Of a stretch of 19,397 nt of DNA, positions 1 through 6,093 are shown in pieces. The DNA is from G020354945 sp964570585. Its GTDB lineage: Bacteria > Omnitrophota > Gorgyraeia > JABMRG01 > JAFGKX01. The stretch lies in assembly GCA_964570585.1 (NCBI GenBank), contig CAZMYR010000034.1, positions 1 to 19,397 on the forward strand. The letters run 5' to 3'. The notes beneath the pieces are model-generated. The model saw only the letters and a list, made by a program, of their open reading frames with translations. It did not search any database and had not been told where the DNA came from. The first letter of the stretch is position 1. Every line of letters starts with the position of its first letter. The position numbers and the translations under genes are program-made.

Positions 1-10
1 ACGAGAATGA

Positions 11-128
11 GTCCCGCCCTTTTGCGAAAAGGGCGGGACGAAGAAAAATTCCTGTTTAAGCCCGAACACCTCGTAAGAGGTGAGGGCGAGTTGAATTTTT
101 CCGAGTGAGTAAAATACGTGCTCTCTCG
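11..128. repeat. Cluster of three hairpins, no gene
   Basis: The gene-free first 186 bases contain three consecutive inverted repeats. The first (11-39) is a perfect 13-bp stem with a 3-nt loop; its outer core is GTCCCGCCC/GGGCGGGAC. The second (43-101) has an outer 9-bp stem (43-51 with 93-101) and nested stems 60-63/84-87 and 67-72/77-82 around a GTAA loop. The third (102-128) has 8 paired bases with one T-T mismatch. No T-tract follows the first hairpin on the minus strand, so it is not a typical terminator for the frr/tRNA transcript. It could be a palindromic mobile element or a structured RNA; I do not recognise the family. Bases 129-186 show nothing I can name. Confidence 0.6.
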
Positions 129-186
129 TTTAGTTTTAGGGGCAAAAATTCTAGTTGCGAATAGGTGATTGCTAGGGATTTATAAT

Positions 187-262
187 TGGTACCCCGCGCA
201 GGACTCGAACCTGCCACTCACGCCTTAAAAGGGCGTTACTCTACCAGATGAGTTAGCGGGGC
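187..262 (-). tRNA. tRNA-Lys (anticodon UUU)
   Basis: Read on the minus strand this is a complete 76-nt cloverleaf. It has a 7-bp acceptor stem (GCCCCGC with GCGGGGT, the first pair G-U) and a 4-bp D stem (ACTC/GAGT) with GG in the loop. The anticodon stem is ACGCC/GGCGT around loop CTTTTAA, which puts anticodon TTT at 227-229. The T arm is GCAGG-TTCGAGT-CCTGC, the discriminator is A, and CCA is encoded at 187-189. It lies 18 nt downstream of the frr stop on the same strand, so it may be the last part of the rpsB-tsf-pyrH-frr transcript. Confidence 0.97.
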
Positions 263-270
263 ATAAAAAA

Positions 271-276
271 ATTATA
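271..276 (-). promoter_or_regulatory. Possible -10 box for tRNA-Lys
   Basis: On the minus strand the gap between frr and the tRNA contains a perfect TATAAT placed so that transcription would begin about two bases before the mature tRNA 5' end. No convincing -35 box sits 16-18 bases upstream, inside the frr 3' end. It could therefore be a weak private promoter or simply AT-rich spacer in a co-transcript. Confidence 0.25.
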
Positions 277-280
277 AGCT

Positions 281-844
281 TTACACTTCAAGGAGCTCAT
301 TCCCTTTTTGTTTGAGGGCTTCGTCTATCTTCTCGATATATTTATCGGTAAGTTCCTGGACGTCTTTTCGGGTATTAAATTTTTCATCTTCTGTGGCTTT
401 ACCATTCTTCTCAAGTTGCCTTACCTGCTCAATGGCATCCCTTCTTATAGTCCTAATTGAAACTCTACCATCCTCTGCCATTTTCTTAGTTACCTTTATA
501 AGCTCCTGTCTTCTTTCTTCTGAAAGCGGCGGTATATTAATGCGAATGACTTTACCATCGTTGGTAGGCATAATATCGAGGGGGCTCTGTTGAATTGCCC
601 TCTCAACATCCTTAATACATGATGGATCCCATGGCTGTATAACTATAAGCTTAATATCAGGAACAGAAATGGTAGCTAGTTGTTTCAATGGTGTAGACGT
701 GCCATAATAATTGGCATGAATGCCTTCTACTAATGAGGGGGAGGCCCTCCCTGTTCTTATGGTGCCAAATTCGCGTTTTGTTGCAAACAGGACCTTTTCC
801 ATTTTTTGATTTGCTTGTTTAATAACATCGTTTACGGGTCTCAT
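281..844 (-). CDS. frr: Ribosome recycling factor
   Basis: This encodes a 187-aa protein of the usual RRF length (about 185). With EF-G, RRF splits post-termination 70S ribosomes so that subunits, mRNA and deacylated tRNA are released. The sequence shows the conserved features of domain I and II: an RTGRASPSLVEGI segment near residues 30-42, the PLKQLATISVPD beta region, IQPWDPS around 70, and the C-terminal helix with RR.I.QVR...K and the ending DKYIEKIDEALKQKGNELLEV-type helix. The ATG at 844 is preceded by an AAGG-type ribosome binding site lying inside the end of pyrH, with only 6 nt between the genes. It follows rpsB-tsf-pyrH, the very widely conserved order, and is probably co-transcribed with them. 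Confidence 0.97.
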   Translation of the reverse strand: MRPVNDVIKQANQKMEKVLFATKREFGTIRTGRASPSLVEGIHANYYGTSTPLKQLATISVPDIKLIVIQPWDPSCIKDVERAIQQSPLDIMPTNDGKVIRINIPPLSEERRQELIKVTKKMAEDGRVSIRTIRRDAIEQVRQLEKNGKATEDEKFNTRKDVQELTDKYIEKIDEALKQKGNELLEV

Positions 845-850
845 TGGTAT

Positions 851-1585
851 CTACCTTTTTATTTTATCCTTTATAACAGTACCCATTCTTTCTCCAAATA
901 TTACCTTTTTTATGTTTCCTTTTTTGAAAAGATTAAATACCACAACAGGAAGGTCATTTTCCATGCAAAGGCTTATGGCTGTAGCATCCATAACCTTAAG
1001 GCCTTTTCTAAGTACATCTATATAAGTAAGATGCTTATACATCCTTGCTCTTTTGTTCTTTAAAGGGTCTGATGAGTAAACACCATTCACTTTGGTTGCT
1101 TTTAATATTACATCTGCCGCTATCTCTACTGCTCTAAGGACAGCGGTTGTATCGGTGGTAAAATAAGGGCTTCCTGTGCCGCAAACAAAAATGACCACCC
1201 TGCCTTTTTCGAGATGCCTTATGGCTCTGCGCCTAATGTAGGGCTCTGCCAATTGCCTCATTTCTATAGCGGTTTGAATCCTGGTTAATACTCCTTTTCT
1301 TTCTAACGCATCCTGCAGGGCCAATCCATTTATCACCGTTGCCAGCATTCCCATATAATCTGCCGTTGAGCGATCCATGCCTTTTTCCGCTGCTTTTTCA
1401 CCCCTGAAAATATTTCCTCCCCCGATCACTATAGCTATCTGAACTTTTAGTTTATAAATCTCTTTTATCTGTTGGGCTATAGAATTGGTCACACCGAGAT
1501 CGATGCCATAACCACTTTTTCCCTGGATTGCTTCGCCGCTTAATTTAAGAACTATTCGTTTATAAGCAGGCTTGCTTTGTTTCAA
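851..1585 (-). CDS. pyrH: UMP kinase
   Basis: This 244-aa protein belongs to the bacterial hexameric UMP kinase family (amino-acid kinase fold). It phosphorylates UMP to UDP with ATP in pyrimidine nucleotide synthesis. Visible motifs are KRIVLKLSGEA at residues 9-19, the glycine-rich GGGNIFRG at 55-62, DRSTADYMGM at 71-80, and GTGSPYFTTDTTAVLRA from 136, which binds UMP. The start is TTG (1583-1585), not ATG. No other start codon precedes the conserved KRIVLKLSGEA strand, and a GGGAG/AGAG ribosome binding site lies just upstream. The start overlaps the tsf stop by four bases (TTGA), so translation is probably coupled. The stop is TAG at 851-853. Confidence 0.97.
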   Translation of the reverse strand: MKQSKPAYKRIVLKLSGEAIQGKSGYGIDLGVTNSIAQQIKEIYKLKVQIAIVIGGGNIFRGEKAAEKGMDRSTADYMGMLATVINGLALQDALERKGVLTRIQTAIEMRQLAEPYIRRRAIRHLEKGRVVIFVCGTGSPYFTTDTTAVLRAVEIAADVILKATKVNGVYSSDPLKNKRARMYKHLTYIDVLRKGLKVMDATAISLCMENDLPVVVFNLFKKGNIKKVIFGERMGTVIKDKIKR

Positions 1586-2175
1586 GTCTCTTCTCCCAGT
1601 TGATATCGGGTAAAACGATGCACCGCTATATTCTCGCCTGTCTTTGCGATAATTTGGGTAAGTAAATCTTTGATTGTGACCGAAGGGTCTTTAATAAATG
1701 GCTGATGCAAAAGGCAAACCTCTGAGTAAAATTTATCTAAATTTCCTTCTATAATTTTATCCATAACTTTTGCCGGTTTATCCTTGTGTTGCTCTTTAAT
1801 TATATCTATCTCTTTGTCTACAACTTCTTTTGGGATGTCTTTTTTATCTATATATAGGGGATTAGATGCGGCAACTTGCATAGTAAGGTCCTTGACAAAA
1901 TTTTTAAATAGGTCATTCTTAGCAACAAAGTCGGTCTCACAGTTAACTTCTATTAATACCCCTATCCTGTCATTGGAATGTATATAAGAAGCGATAATCC
2001 CTTCTTTGGCGACTCGGGCAGCCTTCCTGCCGGCTAAAGCTATACCCTTTTTGCGCAGAATTTCTATCGCCTTCTTTATATCCCCGCCAGCTTCAGCCAA
2101 TGCTCTTTTGCAGTCCATCATTCCGGCAAAAGTTTTTTCTCTAAGCTGTTTAATCTTATCTGTGTCGTTGCTCAT
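1582..2175 (-). CDS. tsf: Elongation factor Ts
   Basis: EF-Ts is the guanine nucleotide exchange factor that recharges EF-Tu from GDP to the GTP-ready form. At 197 aa this is the short form of the family, with one core subdomain, as in Thermus and cyanobacteria, rather than the roughly 280-aa E. coli type. The N-terminal UBA-like part shows KIKQLREKT.AGMMDCKRAL (residues 7-26), where the usual TGAGMMDCK has F in place of the first G. The EF-Tu-contacting motif TDFVAKN is intact at 81-87. The C-terminal part ends in IAVHRFTRYQLGEE. The ATG at 2175 lies one base after the rpsB stop, and the 3' end overlaps the pyrH start. Confidence 0.96.
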   Translation of the reverse strand: MSNDTDKIKQLREKTFAGMMDCKRALAEAGGDIKKAIEILRKKGIALAGRKAARVAKEGIIASYIHSNDRIGVLIEVNCETDFVAKNDLFKNFVKDLTMQVAASNPLYIDKKDIPKEVVDKEIDIIKEQHKDKPAKVMDKIIEGNLDKFYSEVCLLHQPFIKDPSVTIKDLLTQIIAKTGENIAVHRFTRYQLGEET

Positions 2176-2176
2176 G

Positions 2177-2932
2177 TTACTTCTTAGGTTGGGTAGCCTC
2201 GTCCTCTTTTTCTGCCTTTTCTAATCTTTCCAGCTTTTTACCTTCTATAAATTTTTTCCTGCCTTCGAGCAAGCTGTCAGCAATGATAGAAGTAATAAGT
2301 TTTATAGACCTTATTGCATCATCGTTTCCGGGAATAGGATAATCTATCCTGTCCGGGTCACTGTCAGTATCAACCAAGGCAACTATAGGGATGTCTAACT
2401 TATCAGCCTCTCTTACTGCCGTATTTTCTCTTTTTGGGTCGACAACAAAGACTGCCCCGGGTAACTTATTCATATTCTCTATTCCGGATAGGTTCTTTTC
2501 CAGTTTTGCCAACTCCTTGGTTAGCCCAATAACCTCTTTCTTTGGAAGCACACCGAAAGAACCGTCTTGTTGCTGTTGTTTTAATTTTTTCATTCTATTA
2601 ATTCTTTTGGCTATTGTGGAAAAATTAGTAAGTGCACCTCCCAGCCATCTTTCGTTTACATAAAACATCTGGCATCGTTTAGCCTCGTCAGCTATCACAT
2701 CTTTGGCCTGTCTCTTAGTGCCTATAAAAAGCGCATATTCTCCTTTAGAAGCGATGTCGCTTAAAAATTTACATGAGGCCTGGATACAATCTGCTGTCTT
2801 TTCCAGATCTATTATATAAATATCGTTTCTGTGCCCAAAGATAAATGAGGCCATTTTTGGGTTCCATCTTTTTGTTTGATGGCCAAAATGGACCCCGGCT
2901 TCAAGCAGTTGTTTTATAAGTGCTGTCGTCAA
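2177..2932 (-). CDS. rpsB: 30S ribosomal protein uS2
   Basis: Ribosomal protein uS2 (251 aa) binds late at the back of the 30S subunit and is needed for mRNA binding with bS1. The N-terminal signature LLEAGVHFGHQTKRWNPKM is at residues 9-27, followed by IFGHRNDIYIIDLEKT, FIGTKRQAKDVI and RWLGGALTNF. The second signature is around PGAVFVVDPKRENTAVREADKLDIPIVALVDTDSDP. The C-terminus is lysine- and glutamate-rich. The start codon is TTG (2930-2932), supported by a near-perfect AAGGAGG seven bases upstream and by alignment of the N-terminus to the family. It is the first gene of the rpsB-tsf-pyrH-frr block. Its roughly 125-nt leader contains the palindrome at 2970-3044. Confidence 0.97.
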   Translation of the reverse strand: MTTALIKQLLEAGVHFGHQTKRWNPKMASFIFGHRNDIYIIDLEKTADCIQASCKFLSDIASKGEYALFIGTKRQAKDVIADEAKRCQMFYVNERWLGGALTNFSTIAKRINRMKKLKQQQQDGSFGVLPKKEVIGLTKELAKLEKNLSGIENMNKLPGAVFVVDPKRENTAVREADKLDIPIVALVDTDSDPDRIDYPIPGNDDAIRSIKLITSIIADSLLEGRKKFIEGKKLERLEKAEKEDEATQPKK

Positions 2933-2969
2933 ATTTCTGCCTCCTTCTTTATTTTATATTTTTTGTTAT

Positions 2970-3044
2970 GCACCGTTTAGGAAAGCAAGGGGGCAAGTGT
3001 CCCCGCAAAGGGGGCATTTGCTACTTTGCTTTCCCAAACGGTGC
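2970..3044 (+). repeat. Palindromic element, GTGTCCCC/GGGGRCA family, copy A
   Basis: This is a 75-nt inverted repeat whose arms (2970-3004 and 3010-3044) pair along 35 positions around a 5-nt loop. The outer arms are GCACCGTTT/AAACGGTGC, then GGAAAGCAA/TTGCTTTCC, then a core GCAAGTGTCCCC/GGGGGCATTTGC. Only 2979/3035 and 2991/3023 fail to pair. Four further arm differences (2989/3025, 2992/3022, 2997/3017, 3000/3014) are G-T pairs when read on the plus strand and A-C clashes on the minus strand. No T-tract follows on either strand. The core matches the elements at 9368-9461 and 19268-19397. It lies in the rpsB leader. Confidence 0.8.
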
Positions 3045-3063
3045 TATTCTTATGTGGATTGAA

Positions 3064-3091
3064 ATTATACCACAAAAACTACTATTTGCAA
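3064..3091 (-). promoter_or_regulatory. Promoter for rpsB-tsf-pyrH-frr
   Basis: On the minus strand there is a TTGCAA -35 box (3086-3091), a 16-nt spacer and a perfect TATAAT -10 box (3064-3069) preceded by TGG, i.e. an extended -10. The predicted start is near 3057, giving a leader of about 125 nt before the rpsB TTG codon at 2932. That leader would contain the whole 2970-3044 palindrome. Confidence 0.6.
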
Positions 3092-3156
3092 GGTGAAAAC
3101 AAAGTGAGCGCTGAAAAATTACGTTTTAACTGTAAAAAGGAATATTTCGCCATTTC

Positions 3157-4968
3157 TTATAATCCCCGGAATTGCATATTATACAAAATTTTATAAAGGC
3201 CTTCCCGCTTTATCAGCTCCTGGTGGGTTCCTGTATCTGCAACTTCGCCCTTATCTATTACTATTATCTTGTCAGCGTGCTTTATGGTTGAAAGCCTGTG
3301 GGCTATAACAAATACTGTTCTGCCAGCCATTAATTTATCGATTGCATCCTGAACTAAAATTTCAGATTGCGAATCAAGTTGAGATGTGGCCTCATCGAAA
3401 ATAAGGATTGGGGGATTCTTAAGTATAGCTCGAGCAATTGCCAATCTCTGTTTCTCGCCTCCTGAGATCTTAAATCCCCGCTCTCCTATAACTGTCTGAT
3501 ATTCCTCCGGCATCTTCATAATAAAATCATGGGCATTGGCGGCTTTTGCAGCAGCTACAACCTTATCCTTCTCTATGTCTTTATTGCCATATGAGATGTT
3601 ATTATAAACAGTATCATTAAATAATATGGTATCCTGAGTAACTATGCCTATCTGGGCTCTCAACGATTTCAAGGTTGCATTTTTAAGGTCATATCCGTCT
3701 ATACTCACCACTCCACCCTGTGGGTCATAAAATCTGGGAATTAGGTTTACCAGCGTAGTTTTACCTCCGCCGCTTGGCCCCACTAAAGCTATTATTTGTC
3801 CGGTTTCGACTTTAAAATTTATATTTTTTAAAATTGCCTCTCCGTTATAGGAAAAATTCACATTTTCAAATTCTATCCCTTTTTGTATATTCGGCAAATC
3901 TATAGCATCCGGTCTTTCTTTTATATCTTGCTCGGTGTCTAAAATCTCGAAGATTCTAGATGCTGCGGCTAAGGACTTTTGATTGACGCTATGGACCCTG
4001 CTTAATCTGTTTAAAGGCCTTACTAAGGACATCAGGCATAAAAGAAAAGGAATTAACACCCCTAATTCAACTCTATTGGCAATGACTTCCTTTCCCCCAA
4101 ACCAGATAACGATCAATCCGCAGATACCCCCCACAAATTCTGTAAGGGGGCTTATTGCCAGAATCCTTTTATTGGATTTCATAATGGCCTTTTTATAGAA
4201 GAGGCTTTTATTTTTGAATCTGTCGTGTTCGTGGGACTCCATTGAAAATGCCTTAACAATCCTTATGCCCGATATTGTCTCATATAGCGTATTATTTATC
4301 TCTGCCATTGCCTCCTGGGTCCTTTTGCTAATCTGTTTTAATCTTTTTCCTATTCGGATAACAGGGCCGATAATCAGCGGCGCCAAAAAAACCGATACCA
4401 ATACCAGCCCCATAGGTATTCTATACATCCAGGCTATACCTATAAGAGTTACTAAAGAAAAAACAAAAAGGGCGCTTTGGGATATAAGGTCGCTAAGCCC
4501 TTCCGAGACCGCATCTTGTATAACTGTGCTATCAAATGTTATGCGAGAAACAAGTGTGCCTGTTTTAGAGCTGCTATAAAATCTCATAGAAAGGTTTAAG
4601 AATTTTTCATATACGCTGTCCCTTATGTCCTTAACAATGCGTTGTGATGTCTCTCTCATAAGATATTGCTGAAAATAGACAGAGAATGCCCTTAAAAGAA
4701 ACATTGCTAAATAAAAGGCAATAAAGAAGCCTAAAAGTTTCAACTGTGGTATTGAATTTATCTTATCTGCCAATTGATAGAAACTTGCAGGTAAATTAGC
4801 ATTGGGTAGGGTTAACCTTTCTCCCATCAATACTCTATTTATGAAAGGGATAAGCGCAATCAAAGATACAGGTTGGAACAACTGGGAAAAAACCATAAAA
4901 ATAGAAGCTGATATCAGCACCCATATGTGCGGTTTTGTATATTTTATAAGCCTTATATAGTCTCTCAT
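3157..4968 (-). CDS. msbA: MsbA-like lipid A/lipid exporter, ABC half-transporter
   Basis: This 603-aa protein has the type IV ABC exporter layout: an N-terminal transmembrane domain with about six helices (residues 15-320) fused to a nucleotide-binding domain (about 363-603), acting as a homodimer in the inner membrane. ATPase motifs are Walker A GPSGGGKT 397-404, Q-loop Gln445, signature ISGGEKQRL 501-509 (usual LSGGQ has become ISGGE), Walker B ILIFDE 521-526, D-loop SQLD 529-532 and the H-loop His557. Length and domain order fit MsbA, which flips core-lipid A. The divergent lpxB and the lipid A genes in the same window support that substrate, but general multidrug or lipid exporters look alike, so the substrate is inferred. 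The ATG at 4968 has a weak AGGA upstream. Confidence 0.8.
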   Translation of the reverse strand: MRDYIRLIKYTKPHIWVLISASIFMVFSQLFQPVSLIALIPFINRVLMGERLTLPNANLPASFYQLADKINSIPQLKLLGFFIAFYLAMFLLRAFSVYFQQYLMRETSQRIVKDIRDSVYEKFLNLSMRFYSSSKTGTLVSRITFDSTVIQDAVSEGLSDLISQSALFVFSLVTLIGIAWMYRIPMGLVLVSVFLAPLIIGPVIRIGKRLKQISKRTQEAMAEINNTLYETISGIRIVKAFSMESHEHDRFKNKSLFYKKAIMKSNKRILAISPLTEFVGGICGLIVIWFGGKEVIANRVELGVLIPFLLCLMSLVRPLNRLSRVHSVNQKSLAAASRIFEILDTEQDIKERPDAIDLPNIQKGIEFENVNFSYNGEAILKNINFKVETGQIIALVGPSGGGKTTLVNLIPRFYDPQGGVVSIDGYDLKNATLKSLRAQIGIVTQDTILFNDTVYNNISYGNKDIEKDKVVAAAKAANAHDFIMKMPEEYQTVIGERGFKISGGEKQRLAIARAILKNPPILIFDEATSQLDSQSEILVQDAIDKLMAGRTVFVIAHRLSTIKHADKIIVIDKGEVADTGTHQELIKREGLYKILYNMQFRGL

Positions 4969-4997
4969 CTTGCTAACATCCTGTTTTAGGGTGCATT

Positions 4998-5027
4998 ATT
5001 TTATCACATACAAACTCCTTTTGTCGA
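4998..5027 (-). promoter_or_regulatory. Promoter for the MsbA-like gene
   Basis: On the minus strand TCGACA (5022-5027) is followed, after 18 bases, by TAAAAT (4998-5003), each one mismatch from the sigma70-type consensus. It points toward the ATG at 4968 and is back-to-back with the plus-strand promoter at 5044-5072. Confidence 0.5.
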
Positions 5028-5043
5028 GTGAAAAGTATATATC

Positions 5044-5072
5044 TTGACGGTTGCTGGAAGTGGTGATATAAT
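5044..5072 (+). promoter_or_regulatory. Strong sigma70-type promoter for the oxidoreductase-lpxB pair
   Basis: TTGACG (5044-5049), a 17-nt spacer and a perfect TATAAT (5067-5072) form a near-consensus housekeeping promoter. The predicted start is near 5079. This is immediately before an AAAGGAG ribosome binding site (5081-5087) and an ATG at 5093, so the original transcript would have had a leader of only about 14 nt. The present gene start is at 5167. Confidence 0.75.
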
Positions 5073-5092
5073 GTGTTTTCAAAGGAGCGCTT

Positions 5093-5113
5093 ATGAATCC
5101 CGCACCTTTCTGA
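5093..5113 (+). CDS. Six-codon leader mini-ORF (MNPAPF)
   Basis: An ATG with an ideal AAAGGAG ribosome binding site five bases upstream opens a six-codon frame that ends at TGA (5111-5113). Codons 2-6 run through the whole 5' arm of the hairpin at 5098-5109/5156-5167, whose 3' arm covers the ribosome binding site of the next gene. It may be a functional leader peptide, or only the remains of the oxidoreductase's original start (ATGAAT) after a palindrome inserted into it. Confidence 0.4.
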   Translation: MNPAPF

Positions 5114-5167
5114 TATTCAAATATTAATATCAAAAGGGGGCGGGATGAATGTTAAAAAGGTGCGGGA
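5098..5167 (+). repeat. 70-bp palindromic insertion at the oxidoreductase start
   Basis: The ends are a perfect 12-bp inverted repeat, TCCCGCACCTTT (5098-5109) and AAAGGTGCGGGA (5156-5167), directly flanked on both sides by TGAA (5094-5097 and 5168-5171), which looks like a 4-bp target duplication. Removing the element and one TGAA would restore AAAGGAGCGCTT-ATG-AATAAATTAAAG, a normal ribosome binding site and start. Inside is a second hairpin (TGATATT 5111-5117 with AATATCA 5126-5132). A 19-nt direct repeat ending GCGGGATGAAT also occurs (5132-5150 and 5154-5172, 17 of 19 identical). The outer 3' arm contains the AAAGG that must now serve as ribosome binding site and ends at the A of the start codon. 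The TCCCGC/GCGGGA tips resemble the hairpin at 11-39. Confidence 0.65.
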
Positions 5168-6093
5168 TGAATAAATTAAAGGTTGCGGTTATTGGCGTCG
5201 GGAAATTAGGTTCTCTGCATGCTAAAATTTATTCTCAAATGAAAGAAGTTGAATTAACCGGCGTCTGTGATATCAAAGCAAAAGTTGCTAAAATAGTCGC
5301 CCGCCAATGTAACACTGCCTACTATACCGATTATAAGGACCTATTAGGAAAACAAGATGCTGTGAGCATTGCTGTCCCTACCTCCTTACATTACAAAATA
5401 GCAAAAGACTTCCTAAAAGCAAAAACCCACCTTCTTATAGAAAAACCCATTACTACCGTTGTAAAAGAGGCCGGTTCATTATTGTCTCTGGCATCTAAAA
5501 ACAACCTTACCCTTTGTGTAGGGCATATCGAAAGATTTAATTCAGCCATAGAGGCTTTTCAAAAATTAAAGGGCGACATAAGATTCATAGAATGTCACCG
5601 ATTGGGGCCGTTTTCCCCTAGAGTTGCCGATGTAGGAGTGGTTTTAGACCTTATGATTCATGACATTGACATTATATTAGGCCTTATAAAAAATAAGATA
5701 CAAAGTATTGATGCAGTAGGTGTAAATATTTTAACAAAACATGAAGATATAGCAAATGCCAGGATTAAGTTTAGAAACGGCGCAATTTGTAATATTACCG
5801 CAAGTCGGGTAAGTACCAGAAACTTAAGGAAAATAAGAATCTTTCAGCCCGGCGCCTATATCTCTATAGACTACATCAAGCAAGAGGCTATTCTTTATAG
5901 AAAAATCGGAAGACTCATCATCCCCAGAAAAATAAACATCAAAAAACAACAACCTTTAAAAAAAGAACTGTCCTTTTTCATAGAATGTACCAAGTCTGGT
6001 AAAAAACCTCTTGTTTCCGGAGTAGAAGGCAGAGATGCCTTGAAAATAGCTTTGGATATCACCAAAAAAATACACTCTAAAACCCATGCCTAA
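5167..6093 (+). CDS. Gfo/Idh/MocA-family NAD(P)-dependent oxidoreductase, lipid A-associated
   Basis: The 308-aa product has an N-terminal Rossmann fold with the dinucleotide motif GVGKLG at residues 10-15 and the acid end of beta2 near VCD (33-35). The family EKP motif is at 92-94, and a DLMIHDID segment (161-168) holds the usual catalytic Asp/His. The 8-nt overlap with lpxB ties it to lipid A. A candidate role is GnnA-like 3-dehydrogenation of UDP-GlcNAc, which with the aminotransferase GnnB yields UDP-GlcNAc3N for amide-linked lipid A; gnnB is not in the window, so this is only a hypothesis. An unnamed family member commonly sits between lpxI and lpxB in other bacteria such as Geobacter. 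I chose the ATG at 5167, where the conserved strand begins. The in-frame ATG at 5149 would add MLKRCG, encoded by the inserted palindrome. Confidence 0.85.
   Translation: MNKLKVAVIGVGKLGSLHAKIYSQMKEVELTGVCDIKAKVAKIVARQCNTAYYTDYKDLLGKQDAVSIAVPTSLHYKIAKDFLKAKTHLLIEKPITTVVKEAGSLLSLASKNNLTLCVGHIERFNSAIEAFQKLKGDIRFIECHRLGPFSPRVADVGVVLDLMIHDIDIILGLIKNKIQSIDAVGVNILTKHEDIANARIKFRNGAICNITASRVSTRNLRKIRIFQPGAYISIDYIKQEAILYRKIGRLIIPRKINIKKQQPLKKELSFFIECTKSGKKPLVSGVEGRDALKIALDITKKIHSKTHA

Noticed and set aside
501..509. A degenerate ABC signature (ISGGE instead of LSGGQ) as a sign that the MsbA-like ATPase is inactive
   Set aside because: These residue positions are in the protein, not the DNA. ISGGE/LSGGE variants are common in active exporters, and all other ATPase motifs are intact.
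2970..3044. Palindrome A as an intrinsic terminator
   Set aside because: No run of T follows on either strand, and it lies between a promoter and its gene on the minus strand.
5149..5166. Upstream ATG (5149) for the oxidoreductase
   Set aside because: The six added residues are encoded by the inserted palindrome, and the conserved Rossmann start begins at 5167. It is kept only as an alternative.
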